This document shows positions 1-11,256 of a stretch of DNA of 64,000 nucleotides, one piece after another. Numbering within the stretch: the stretch's first letter is position 1; each line of letters starts with the position of its first letter. Below the pieces are notes generated by a model. It had not been told where the DNA came from, did no database searches, and saw only the letters and a program-made list of their open reading frames with translations. A program made the translations under genes and the position numbers. Source of the DNA: Arachis hypogaea (lineage: Eukaryota; Streptophyta; Magnoliopsida; Fabales; Fabaceae); NCBI RefSeq assembly GCF_003086295.3, contig NC_092048.1:87462626-87526625 (forward strand). Reading direction: 5' to 3'.

Positions 1-20
1 TTTTTTTTTCTCCTCTCCTC

Positions 21-66
<46 letters not shown>

Positions 67-137
67 TTCTCTCCCTCTCTCTTTTTTTTTCTCTCTCTCT
101 CCCCCTTCCCTCTCCCTCTCTCTCCTCTCTCCTCTCT
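1..137. repeat. C/T homopolymer and CT-rich low-complexity tract
   Basis: A run of more than 40 C residues (about 23-66) lies among T-rich and CT-dinucleotide sequence, directly beside the assembly gap. It is probably a poorly resolved sequencing or assembly edge. No coding signal is seen. Confidence 0.9.
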
Positions 138-1137
138 NNNNNNNNNNNNNNNNNNNNNNNNNNNNNNNNNNNNNNNNNNNNNNNNNNNNNNNNNNNNNNN
201 NNNNNNNNNNNNNNNNNNNNNNNNNNNNNNNNNNNNNNNNNNNNNNNNNNNNNNNNNNNNNNNNNNNNNNNNNNNNNNNNNNNNNNNNNNNNNNNNNNNN
301 NNNNNNNNNNNNNNNNNNNNNNNNNNNNNNNNNNNNNNNNNNNNNNNNNNNNNNNNNNNNNNNNNNNNNNNNNNNNNNNNNNNNNNNNNNNNNNNNNNNN
401 NNNNNNNNNNNNNNNNNNNNNNNNNNNNNNNNNNNNNNNNNNNNNNNNNNNNNNNNNNNNNNNNNNNNNNNNNNNNNNNNNNNNNNNNNNNNNNNNNNNN
501 NNNNNNNNNNNNNNNNNNNNNNNNNNNNNNNNNNNNNNNNNNNNNNNNNNNNNNNNNNNNNNNNNNNNNNNNNNNNNNNNNNNNNNNNNNNNNNNNNNNN
601 NNNNNNNNNNNNNNNNNNNNNNNNNNNNNNNNNNNNNNNNNNNNNNNNNNNNNNNNNNNNNNNNNNNNNNNNNNNNNNNNNNNNNNNNNNNNNNNNNNNN
701 NNNNNNNNNNNNNNNNNNNNNNNNNNNNNNNNNNNNNNNNNNNNNNNNNNNNNNNNNNNNNNNNNNNNNNNNNNNNNNNNNNNNNNNNNNNNNNNNNNNN
801 NNNNNNNNNNNNNNNNNNNNNNNNNNNNNNNNNNNNNNNNNNNNNNNNNNNNNNNNNNNNNNNNNNNNNNNNNNNNNNNNNNNNNNNNNNNNNNNNNNNN
901 NNNNNNNNNNNNNNNNNNNNNNNNNNNNNNNNNNNNNNNNNNNNNNNNNNNNNNNNNNNNNNNNNNNNNNNNNNNNNNNNNNNNNNNNNNNNNNNNNNNN
1001 NNNNNNNNNNNNNNNNNNNNNNNNNNNNNNNNNNNNNNNNNNNNNNNNNNNNNNNNNNNNNNNNNNNNNNNNNNNNNNNNNNNNNNNNNNNNNNNNNNNN
1101 NNNNNNNNNNNNNNNNNNNNNNNNNNNNNNNNNNNNN
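138..1137. other. Assembly gap of 1000 Ns
   Basis: Exactly 1000 N characters, so the size is a placeholder. Whatever joins the LINE 3' end to the sequence on the left is missing here. Confidence 0.99.
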
Positions 1138-1630
1138 GACTTGAAGATAAAGAAAGCAGTAAAGTGCTGGAATGTAAAGAGCATAAGGATAAATTGCTGA
1201 AATGTAAATGACAGTAATGTAAATGGTTGAATTGTAAAGGGGAATGGGTTGATGAACAGAAATTAAACAAGCTATAAAGAATAGGAAGATAAGAATGGGA
1301 AAAGATTCATTGGGGTTAGGAGATGTTGCATCCTCTGGATTAATTTCAGATCATCTGTTCTTCAATTATACAACTCATTGACCTCTTGACAATCATGATT
1401 GATTGAATCCTAATTCCTTGGTAATTCAATCTCTCAAATCTTGATCAACAACGAATTCCTTGTTTAATTGCTCGTGAAGAGAGATAAACTTGGTCCTAAT
1501 TATACCACACATCCTCATAGATCCAAGTAGATCCAAATTACTGAAGATTATCAAGAAATTACAATAAGAAAAGAAGATTACATTTAAAACCAAGAAAAAT
1601 AATATCTCATGTGTGAGAAAAAGCATGTGG
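1138..1630. other. Unassigned AT-rich sequence, probably retroelement UTR or LTR
   Basis: Non-coding sequence between the gap and the palindromic-word array. Its left end is cut by the gap, so no element boundary can be set. Its style (short AT-rich text passing into GC palindromic words) matches the UTRs and LTRs of the A and B elements elsewhere in the window, but I see no primer site or LTR terminus. Confidence 0.5.
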
Positions 1631-2690
1631 AGTGGCGTGGCACGTGAGAGTGCACGCACATGTATTGGCCTGGCGTGCCACGCCCAAGGTACCAAGTGGC
1701 ATGCCCTGCTGAGATATTGACTTGGCATGCCACGCCCAGGCAGCTCCTGGACACGCCCATGATGAAGGTTAGGCTGGCGTGCCAATCCCAGGATTGGTGT
1801 GCCACGCCCTCAATGATATCTTCTATCCCTTTCTCTGAGAAAATGAACTGGTGTGCCACGCCCAAGTCTGGTGTGCCACGCCCTTGTAAAATTCTTCATC
1901 TTCTTCTCTGGAAAGTTGGCCTGGCATGCCACACCCAGGTCTGGCATGCCACGCCCTTGTTGGTTCAACAAACCTTCCTTTTTGGTCAAGTGAACTGGCA
2001 TGACACGCCTTCGATGATGTGACAAAGCTTCTTCTCTGGCCAATTGAACTGGCGTGCCACGCCCATGGTGTGAATCAGAGTTGGCGTGCCACGCCCTTCC
2101 TGGAAGATAGAACTGGCGTGCCACGCCTAAAACCTGGTTGCCACGCCCATTGTGAGGAAGCCTGCGTCCATGCTTCAAGCACACCCATGAAGTTGCACCA
2201 TCCTTCTTCTCTGGAGTGAGGCTTGGCGTGCCACGCCCTTATGGTGAGCTGAATATTCCTTTTGAAGTTGATACTAGCGTGCCACGCCAACAGTGGCGTG
2301 CCACGCCCTGGTGGGCTTTGATCATCCTTCTCTGGAACTAGACTTGGCGTGCCATGCCCAGCCTTAGCGGCCACGCCCATTGCAATCTTCAAGAAATCCT
2401 TCTGGATAATATGCCTGGCGTGCCATGCTTAGCAATGGCGTGCCATCCCCATTATAAAGCTCCAAGAACTCTTCTCTGGATCAGATAACTTGTGCCACGC
2501 CTGGCCTTGCGTGCCACGCCCATAGTAAACTTCAAGGACTCTCCTCTGGAAAACATAGTTGGCGTGCCACCCCATAGTGGAGCTTCAAAACTCTCTTCTG
2601 AAGACATAGTTGCGTTCCCGCCCAGTAGTGCCGTGCCACGCCCACTTTAAGACCCTGGCGCTTGCTTGAAATGGCACGCCCATACAAGCA
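1631..2690. repeat. Interspersed array of the near-palindromic word GGCGTGCCACGCC
   Basis: About 28 exact or degenerate copies of a 13-15 bp word (arms GGCGT/ACGCC around GCC) are spaced by 15-60 bp of AT-richer text, often containing 'cttctctgga'. Because each word is nearly its own reverse complement, several frames stay open on both strands. I regard these open frames as non-coding. The array sits between the gap and the broken LINE, so it belongs to an element inserted into the LINE whose other end is outside the window or in the gap. Confidence 0.8.
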
Positions 2691-2735
2691 CCCAGTCACC
2701 TTTGCTTGTTTTCTACCTCTTTTTTGCTCTTTTTT

Positions 2736-3465
2736 TATTTTTAGAGAAATTTTTAATTAAGGTTGGCATTTTAACTTCCAAATTGAATTCCAGATTTCTC
2801 TCCTTCTGCATTGTTCTGGCAAGAACTTAACTGGTGCATGGTAGAACTGAAAGGCTAACGTATATCCACAGGCAACCGAGTAGCATTTACTCTTCTCCGT
2901 ATTCCAGGTAACCATATCTTCTACTGTTCTAATGATTGTGTTAATGATTTCCTGCGCTACTCTGTGTGTGAATATTGAGGTGATTAGCTCTTGATTCCAA
3001 TTTTGATATGGTAGGAGTAGTTTAGAAACCCAAATCGGTGATTGTGTGAATGGTTGAGAATTTGAATTTTATTTGGTTGAATTTACTTTATCAGCTATCC
3101 TCTAAGATTTTAACTGAATGTCTCCTTCCAATCTTCCAAAAAATGCATTTCTTTAAAAATTTTCTACCCTTCAGAATACTTTTCCAACCCCAAGATGGAT
3201 TATTACCTATTTCTGCACGTAGGAAGGTTGAAAATTTAAAATATTTGCTTTGATAGACCTTGTAAATTAAAGAGTGAGGCCGAGAGATCAACCTCTATCC
3301 ATGTTTTGCTACCAAAGCCAAGTTAAAAGTCCTGAGATCCTTAAAATTAGACCACCTTAGTTCTTTGGTTTACAAGTAATCTACCAATTGATCCACTGCA
3401 TCTTTCTTCCTACGTTCCTTTGGCCCCAGAAAAATTGTATTATTGACTTTTGGATGTCCTCTGAT
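2736..3465 (-). pseudogene. LINE (L1-type) C-terminal region of ORF2, broken
   Basis: This is the 3'-most piece of the window-wide minus-strand LINE. Read on the minus strand it has the hallmarks of the region after the LINE reverse transcriptase: IIQFFWG, then a segment with NLALVAK, SLIYKVY and NPSWGWKSIL, then WKIG...VKILED, and finally a stretch with IWNSIWKLKCQP. Several stops and frame changes are present. The frame is continuous with the piece at 17421-18040 once S1 is ignored, since the reading ...SEDIQKSI crosses that junction. The 3' end, poly(A) and LINE target duplication are not visible because another repeat begins near 2735. Confidence 0.85.
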
Positions 3466-4395
3466 TGTAACACCCTAACTATCAAAATGTCACGCTTCTA
3501 CCTGCGCCACTTTGATAGCTCGGGTATTACGACAACTTCATATATTTAATAATAGAATAGGAGCCTTTGACTCAAAAATCGTATCACTATTCTTTTTGAA
3601 AACTGGAAAAAGAATACTTTTTAAATACTTTAAAACAAAACAAGCATATACATGTACAAAACTTCCTACTCAAGTAACTTATACATATTACATACATACA
3701 AATCATACAACTCCTATCCCTCTACACAATATAATATTGATGTGAGGGTAAATAAATAAAAAACTAAACACGTTATCGACTATATGAAACGCAATACACC
3801 CTTTGTGAGCTTTTTCATCCTCTCCTGAAAGATAAACCTGTAGGGGTGAGAACCTAACCACACGGTCTCACCACAGAGTTTCAGAATGTCATAATAAGAT
3901 ATTAAAGAGAAATCTATTTTTTTAAGCTCAGTGATTATCTTCGTCCTTTGAATCTTTTAAAAACCAACAACTAGTCATCCAAAACCCTTTCGAAATCAAT
4001 ATTAAATATCCAGAAATCCAAAACCTTTTTTTCTTATAAGAAAATCTTAATCAAAAACCAATCATGCAATCAATCAACACAATCATCAATTTAGCACCAA
4101 AGCTCATTCTCAAAAGTAGCACACCAAGACAAACACAGGCAAAACAAACAAGGAAAGCACAGGTTTAGGTAGCAGTTACAGGAAATAGTTCAGGTAGCAG
4201 GTAATAACAGTTTAACAATTAGGCAAACCAAAACAAATTCAAACCCAAGCAAAGCATACAAATGCATATGATGCACGCCTGTCCTGTAGCTGATGAGCTC
4301 ATCTGTCAGTTATACAGCCAACGCGACAAGTCTGGTTTGCTAAACCCTTGGACTGTCCCCCGACGTGCATCCCCATGAGTCTATGCATAGCTTTT

Positions 4396-4398
<3 letters not shown>

Positions 4399-4442
<44 letters not shown>
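4399..4442. repeat. (TA)n microsatellite
   Basis: About 21 TA dinucleotide units within S1. It is a simple repeat and likely polymorphic. Confidence 0.95.
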
Positions 4443-4445
<3 letters not shown>

Positions 4446-5700
4446 AATCGCTCAATGGGGGTACCATTCCCGAGAATTTATAAGTGTCCGGTCACCCTTA
4501 CGTCGTAGGGTCAACAGAGTATCAAGTCTCAACCTGGAGCAAATGGTGGCAAGCCACTGTGTCTACCCAGGAAAACTCGTGTCTCAGATAATTCAAATAA
4601 ATAAGCCATATGAATATTTCAATCATAATTCATCAATATCATCATTATTCATCAATTTATATCTCATTTCTAAATTCATTCAGCAATCATAGTTTAACCA
4701 ATCCTCATCATCCTTCATTCAAATTCAATCATCGTCATCCATCCTCCCATTCTGTTCATCAACAATCTCAGTTCAAAACATAATTCATTCTTTCCTAAAT
4801 AATCAAACTTAAAACATATAATTTTTAAAACCAAATCTTTTTAAATAATTACCTCAAACGAACCGTCCAGTTTTTATAAAATTTCGGCAGCATCTCCTTT
4901 AAAACTTGGACTCTGCCACCCTTTTCGGTCCCATCCAACATTCCTCAACCCTTTTCAACCATTCCAAACCTCAATCATTTTCCAAAATCAACTAGTTCCA
5001 ATATCAAATTATTTCAAATTGAACAATTCCAATAATAAATCTTTTTTTAAATCAAACCAGCTCAAATATTAAATCATTTATATAATCAGACTAACTCAAA
5101 ATCAAATCGCTTCCAGAATCAATTTATTTTCATATCACAAATCATTTCCAAATTCAATTCATTTACATTACCAAAATTAACTCCAAAACCAAGAAAATCA
5201 CTTTCATAATAATCAAGTAAATAGCTTTCCAAACTAATTTCTTATCAACAACCGTACACCATTCAAGCAATCAACCAACCAATAATTCAGTCTAGCAAAC
5301 ATCCACATCCACAAGACAAACATAATCACAGAAACATATTTTTTGCATCAATATCTATTTATAACAACTCTATAATATGAAATAAATTTTAAGAAAAACT
5401 CCTACCTCGATGTGACAATCGCATAATTTAACACAACAGTCCCGCTTAGTCTAAACTCACAGCAACAGTGGCGATTCCAACACAACCAGGACGATGGCAG
5501 CATCACCAACTCTGATTACGCTCGCAGCAACAACAATAGTTTCGAATTTGATGGAATAAAATGCAGAAATAACTCTAAAAATTCAAGGCGACACCGAAAC
5601 TAAAATGGAATTAAAACCATAACAAACAGATAAACGAGACCAAGGCAGTTTAGAGTATAAAAGTGAAACATAGTCAGGAGAAAGGCTAGACCTAGGTAGC

Positions 5701-7239
5701 TGATGAGCGAATAATTTATAAGATTTTTGGCATTGTTTTTAGGTAGTTTTAATATGTTTTATCATTTTTTATTATATTTTTATTAGTTTTAAATAAAAAT
5801 TACATTTCTGGACTTTACTATGAGTTTGTGTATTTTTCTGTGATTTCAGGTAATTTCTGACTGAAATTGAGGGACCTGAGCAAAAATCTGATTCAGAGGC
5901 TGAAAAAGGACTGCAGATGCTGTTGGATTCTGACCTCCCTGCACTCAAAGTGGATTTTCTGGAGCTAAAGGAGTCCAAATGGCACGCTCTCAATTGCATT
6001 AGAATGTAGACATCTAAGGCTTTCCAGAAATATATAATAGTCTATACTTTGCCCGAGTTTAGATGACGCAAACTGGCATTCAACGCCAGTTCTTTGCCCT
6101 ATTCTGGCGTTAAACGCCAGAAACAGGTTACAAGTTGGAGTTAAACGCCCAAAACAGGTTACAACCTGGCGTTTAACTCCAGAAACAGCCTAGACATGTG
6201 TAAAGCTCAAGTCTCAGCCCCAGCACACACCAAGTGGGCCCCTGAAGTGGATTTCTGCACTATCTATCATAGTTTACCATTTTCTGTAAACCTAGGTTAC
6301 TAGTTTAGTATTTAAACAACTTTTAGTGATTTATTTTGGATTTCATGACATTTTTACACTTCACATTGTATTTCTGACGGCATGAGTCTCTAAACCCCAT
6401 GGTTGGGGTAAGGAGCTCTGCTATGTTTCGATGAATTAATGCAATTACTATTGTTTTTCATTCAATCATGCTTGTTTCTATTCTAAGATACTCGCTTGTA
6501 CTTAATCGTGATGAATGTGATGATCCGTGACACTCATCATCATTCTCAACCTATGAACATGTGCCTGACAACCACTTCCGTTCTACCTTAGATTGAGTGT
6601 GTATCTCTTAGCCTCTTGGTTCAGGATCAAAGTCTTCGTGGAATAGGCTAGGATTATTGGCGGCCATTCCTGAGATCCGGAAAGTCTAAACCTTGTCTGT
6701 GGTATTCCGAGTAGGATCTGGGAAGGGATGGTTGTGACGAGCTTCAAACACGCGAGTGCTGGGCGTAGTGACAGACGCAAAAGGATTACTGAATCCTATT
6801 CCAGTATGATCGAGAATCGACAGATGATTAGCCGTGCGGTGACAGCGCATTTGGACCATTTCACTGAGAGGACGGGATGTAGCCATTGACAACGGTGATG
6901 CCCAACATATAGCTTGCCATAGAAGGAGACCTGCGTGCGTGAAGAAGAAGACAGTAGAAAAGCAGAGATTCGGAAGACAGAGCATCTCCAAATCCTCAAT
7001 CTGTTCTCCATTACTGCATAACAAGTACTATTTAATTTATGCTTTTTACTCTTCATAAATATAATCACTCTTATTATTGATTTTCTGACTAAGAATTACA
7101 AAATAACCATAGCTTGCTTCAAGCCGACAATCTCCGTGGGATCGACCCTTACTCACGTATGGTATTACTTGGACGACCCAGTGCACTTGCTGGTTAGTGG
7201 TACGAGTTGTGAAAAGTGTGATTTACAATTCGTGCACCA
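5701..7239 (+). repeat. A1 5' LTR
   Basis: It begins TGATGAGCGAATAATTTATA and ends CGTGCACCA, six bases before the primer site. It holds CTGGCGTT/AACGCCAG palindromic words at about 6072-6185 and a conserved block around GTGACAGACGCAAAAGGAT (6767-6785). A weak TATA-like tATTTAAAc lies near 6309. Confidence 0.95.
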
Positions 7240-7245
7240 AGTTTT

Positions 7246-7264
7246 TGGCGCCGTTGCCGGGGAT
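7246..7264 (+). other. A1 primer-binding site, tRNA-Asp
   Basis: TGGCGCCGTTGCCGGGGAT is the complement of the 3' end of plant tRNA-Asp(GUC) including CCA. Athila-group elements are known to use this primer. It lies 6 nt after the LTR end. Confidence 0.93.
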
Positions 7265-8706
7265 TGTTCGAGTTTGGACAACTGACGGTTATTTGTTGCT
7301 TAGATTAGGAAAAATTTATCTTTTTAGTTTAGAGTCACAAAAATTGCGTCTTCTATTATTGTTTTTGGTTGAAATTTTTTTAAATCCCTATTTTCTCTTT
7401 AAATTTTTCGAAAATTTTTATAAACTAATAATTGAGTTTTTCTGTTTGAGTTAGTTTCATATTTAAGTTTGGTGTCAATTGCATGTTTTTATTTTCTTTT
7501 AAATTTTAGAATTTGTGTTCATTGTTCTTTCTTAATCTTCAAGTTGTTCTTGCTATTTTTCTTCTTTGATCTTTAGTTTTCCTGTTCTGTGTATTTTCTT
7601 GTTTTTCTTTTGCATTTTCAAATCATCAGCAAAAAAAAATATATTTATATACATTAAATACCTTTTTTTAAAACACTTTAAATTTATAGCTCAATTGGCT
7701 AGAGCATTGTGCTTATGTTCTTGGTAATTGGGCATCTTCTTTTTAAAAATTTTTCAAAAATAATTTTTCTTGATTAAATCTTGTGTCAAACTTTTAAGTT
7801 TGGTGTTTTCTTGTTATTTTTCTTTAATTTTCGAAAATTTATTTTTGGTTTTCTAAAAATTTTAAGTTTGGTGTTCTTTGTGTTTTTATTTTCTTAAAAA
7901 TTTCCAAAAATTGTTCTTGGTGTTCATCTTGATCTTCAAAGTGTTCTTGGTGTTCATCTTGACATTCAAAGTTTTCTTACTCGTTTTCTTTATTTTGATC
8001 TAAAAATTCTAAGTTTGGTCTCAGTTTGTTGTTTTTCTCTTTCCTCATTGAATTCAAAAATATCTTTTTCCTTTATTTTAATTGATTTTTGAATTTTCCT
8101 TTTAAAAATTCAGATTTTATTTTAAAATTTTTATTTTATCTTAGCTTAAGTTTTAAAATTCAAAATTCAAATCTTTTTCAAAAAATCATATCTTTTTCAA
8201 AAACTTATCTTATCTTATTTCAAATTTCAAATTTCAACTTCCGAAATTCAAAATTCAAAATTTCAAATTTCAAATTTCAAATTTCAAAATTTAATTTTCA
8301 AATTTAAAATTTAATTTTCAAAACTTTTTAATTTAAATTCCTTATCTTCTCTTACCTAGCTTATCTTATCTTTTCTAATCTCAAAACTTAAAATCAAATC
8401 TTTTTCATATCTTTTCTTTCTTTTTTTTATTTTATTTTCTTACAAGTATCTTTAATTTAAGACATATCTTTTCAAAACTTCCTAACCAATTTCTCTCTCT
8501 TCATTTTTTCGAAAATCCTCACCCACATTTTTTTTCAAATCTTTTTAATTAATTAATTTAGTTTTCAATTTTCTTTTATTTCTTTTTCTTTTAATTTTCG
8601 AAATTATAGTCAATTTTTCATTATTTTATTTTATTTTATTTTAATTTCGGTTTCAAAAAAAATAATATATTTTATTTACAATCCGCATCATCTCCCTTTC
8701 TCCATC
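7265..8706 (+). other. A1 leader (AT-rich, untranslated)
   Basis: A long leader with no gene. It contains three copies of AAGTTTGGTGT (7465, 7796, 7864) and a stretch at about 8150-8330 built from iterated AAATTTCAAATTTC-type words. Short open frames here are compositional. Confidence 0.85.
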
Positions 8707-9603
8707 ATGGACCTAAGTGGAAATGAACAGTCCAGAAAGACTCTGGGGTCATATGCTAACCCCACTACTGTTGCATATGGGAGTAGTATTTGTATACCTA
8801 CCATCAAAGCAAGCAGTTTTGAGCTAAATCCTCAGCTCATTGTCATGGTGCAGCAAAATTGCCAGTATTCCGATCTTCCACAGGAAGAACCTACTGAGTT
8901 TCTAGCGCAGTTCTTGCAAATTGCTGACACAGTGCGTGACAAGGAGGTAGATCAGGACGTATACAGGCTGTTACTGTTTCCGTTTGCTATAAAAGATCAA
9001 GTTAAGAGGTGGTTAAATAACCAACCCACAGCAAGCATAAGAACATGGAAACAGTTATCAGACAAATTTCTGAATCAATACTTTCCTCCAAAAAGGATGA
9101 CACAGCTAAGGCTGGACATCCAAGGCTTTAAACAAGAGGATGATGAATCCCTTTATAACGCCTGGGAGAGGTACAGAAGGATGCTAAGAAAATGCCCCTC
9201 TGAAATGTTTTCAGAGTGGGTGCAATTGGACATCTTCTACTATGGGCTTACAGAAAAAGCTCAGATATCTCTAGACCACTCAGCTGGTGGATCTATACAC
9301 ATGAGAAAGACTATTGAAGAGGCTCAAGAGCTTATTGATATAGTTGCTAGAAATCAGCATCTGTACATAAGTAATGAATCCTCCATGAAAGAAGAAGCTA
9401 AGGCAGTATCAACTGACTTTAGTCCTCAGGAACAAGTTGCTGAACTTAATCAGCAACTATCTTCTATAACAAGGCAGTTAGCAAAAGTTAAAGAGATGCT
9501 ACAAGAAACCAAAAATGTTAACAAGGATATGGAATCACAATTGAATCAGATAAATCAGCAGTTATCAAAACAGATAACAGAGGAGTGCCAAGCAGTTCAA
9601 TAA
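8707..9603 (+). CDS. gag: A1 gag (capsid) ORF
   Basis: A 298-residue ORF with the plant retrotransposon Gag signature. The region LLLFPFAIKDQVKRWL is followed by FLNQYFPPKRMTQLR, ESLYNAWERYRRML and FSEWVQLDIFYYGL (about residues 95-180), then AGGSIH and EEAQELID. The C-terminal 80 residues are predicted coiled coil (Q/L/E-rich with LNQQLSS and LNQINQQL repeats). The family role is to form the virus-like particle that packages element RNA. It starts at the first ATG after the leader. It ends in TAA and the downstream gag-protease linker is in another frame, so the Gag-Pro product is broken. No CX2CX4HX4C knuckle is visible. Confidence 0.9.
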   Translation: MDLSGNEQSRKTLGSYANPTTVAYGSSICIPTIKASSFELNPQLIVMVQQNCQYSDLPQEEPTEFLAQFLQIADTVRDKEVDQDVYRLLLFPFAIKDQVKRWLNNQPTASIRTWKQLSDKFLNQYFPPKRMTQLRLDIQGFKQEDDESLYNAWERYRRMLRKCPSEMFSEWVQLDIFYYGLTEKAQISLDHSAGGSIHMRKTIEEAQELIDIVARNQHLYISNESSMKEEAKAVSTDFSPQEQVAELNQQLSSITRQLAKVKEMLQETKNVNKDMESQLNQINQQLSKQITEECQAVQ

Positions 9604-10187
9604 GAAGTGGAAAAACATTAAATACCTCAACTCAAAGCAGCAGAAAGCCAAGAAAAGAACAGCTGACAGAGGATGAGCAACCTACTACACAAAATCCCTC
9701 TGAGGACAGTAAGAGCCCAGAGAGGAATAAGTCTGGCATTCAAACGCCAGAAAAGGGTGAAAAACTGGCGTTAAACGCCCAATCCATGTTCAGTTCTGGA
9801 GTTCAAATGCCAATGAGGGATCAGACACCTGCAAGTGCTGATAATAACTCCCTCAAGAAGGCTTCTCAACCTACCTCTGTAGGAAATAAACCTACAGCAA
9901 CTAAGGTTGAAGAATATAAAGCCAAAATGCCTTATCCTCAGAAACTCCGCCAAGCGGAACAGGATAAACAATTTGCCCGCTTTGCAGACTATCTCAGGAC
10001 TCTTGAAATAAAGATTCTGTTTGTAGAGGCACTTGAGCAAATACCCTCTTATGCCAAGTTCATGAAAGAGATCTTGAGTCATAAGAAGGATTGGAGAGAA
10101 ACTGAAAGAGTTCTCCTCACTGAAGAATGCAGTGCAGTCATTCTAAAAAGCTTCCAGAAAAGCTTAAAGATCCCAGGAGCTTTATGA
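9585..10187 (+). pseudogene. A1 Gag-protease linker fragment
   Basis: A frame-shifted continuation of the polyprotein. It contains the conserved Athila-type linker: YPQKLRQ, QFARFADYL, EALEQIPSYAKFMKEIL and LTEECSAVI. The part at about 9738-9775 translates palindromic words of the CTGGCGTT type, so UTR-like words lie in coding sequence here. The linker ends in a further frameshift into the protease at about 10130-10187. Confidence 0.8.
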
Positions 10188-10513
10188 TACCATGCATATT
10201 AGAGGGAAATTGCACCAAGACAGCTTTATGTGATCTTGGAGCAAGCATCAACCTAATACCTGCATCCACTATCAGAAAACTTGGTTTAACTGAAGAAGTC
10301 AAACCAACCCGGATATGTCTCCAACTTGCTAATGGCTCCGTTAAATACCCATCAGGCATAATTGAGGACATGATTGTCAAGGTTGGGCCATTTGCCTTCC
10401 CTACTGACTTTGTAGTGCTGGAAATGGAGGAGCACAAGAGTACAACTCTCATTCTAGGAAGACCATTCCTAGCAACTGGACGAACCCTCATTGACATCCA
10501 AAAAGGGAGATAA
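10127..10513 (+). pseudogene. A1 aspartic protease
   Basis: This contains the retropepsin-like core. ALCDLGASINLIP carries the active-site D-x-G (here DLG), followed by IVKVGPFAFPTDFVVLEM, with ILGRPFLATG as the flap and C-terminal landmark. In the family this enzyme cleaves Gag-Pol into particle and enzyme parts. The upstream linker and downstream pre-RT region are in different frames, so the gene is broken on both sides. The ATG is an artefact of the frameshift and not a real start. Confidence 0.85.
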
Positions 10514-10542
10514 CCCTGAGAGTCAATGAGGATGAGTTTAAG

Positions 10543-11256
10543 TTGAATGTTGTCAAAGCTATGCAACATCCAAACACATCAGAAGACTGCCTGAGCGTTG
10601 ATATTATTGACTCCCTGGTGGAAGAGGTCAATATGACTGAGAGTCTCGAATCAGAGCTAGAGGACATTTTTAAAGATGTTCAGCCTGATCTGGAGGAACC
10701 AGAGGAAATAAAAGAACCTCTGAAAACTCCTCAGGAAGAGGAGAAACCTCCTAAACCCGAGCTCAAATCACTACCACCATCCCTGAAATATGCATTTCTG
10801 GGAGATGGTGACACTTTTCCTGTAATCATAAGCTCTACTTTAGAGCCACAGGAAGAGAAAGCACTAATTCAGGTGCTAAGGACACACAAGACAGCTCTTG
10901 GGTGGTCCATAAGTGATCTTAAGGGCATTAGCTCAGTCAGATGCATGCACAAGATCCTATTGGAGGATGATGCTAAGCCAGTGGTTCAACCACAGAGGCG
11001 ACTAAATCCCGCCATGAAGGAGGTGGTGCAGAAAGAGGTCACTAAGTTACTAGAGGCTGGAATTATTTATCCTATTTCTGATAGCACCTGGGTGAGCCTT
11101 ATCCATGTTGTCCCTAAGAAGGGAGGTATGACAGTGGTTCATAATGAAAAAATGAACTGGTTCCTACAAGAACAGTTACAGGGTGGCGTATGTGTATTAA
11201 CTACAGAAGGCTCAATACAGCCACTAGGAAGGATCACTTCCCTTTACCATTCATAG
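10543..11256 (+). pseudogene. A1 pre-RT connection and RT N-terminus
   Basis: An acidic spacer (EELEDI..., many E/P residues) is followed by the conserved lead-in LKYAFLGDGDTFPVIIS and by GWSISDLKGI. The RT start follows: VQPQRRLNPAMKEVVQKEV, LLEAGIIYPISDSTWVS and HVVPKKGG. The frame is lost near 11160-11190. RT motifs continue in the next frame with INYRRLN. Confidence 0.85.

Noticed and set aside
1426..2392. Several open frames of 66-124 codons in the left array
   Set aside because: They exist in overlapping frames on both strands because the repeated word is nearly palindromic. No domain or start context supports them.
1631..2690. Possible CRISPR array from regularly spaced palindromic repeats
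   Set aside because: The words are degenerate, unevenly spaced and in a plant retroelement context. There are no cas genes and spacers are not unique-length.
5772..5999. Repeated frame in A-element LTRs (also 14628, 24942, 34328)
   Set aside because: It is conserved only because the LTR itself is repeated. It overlaps palindromic words and has no start conservation or domain.
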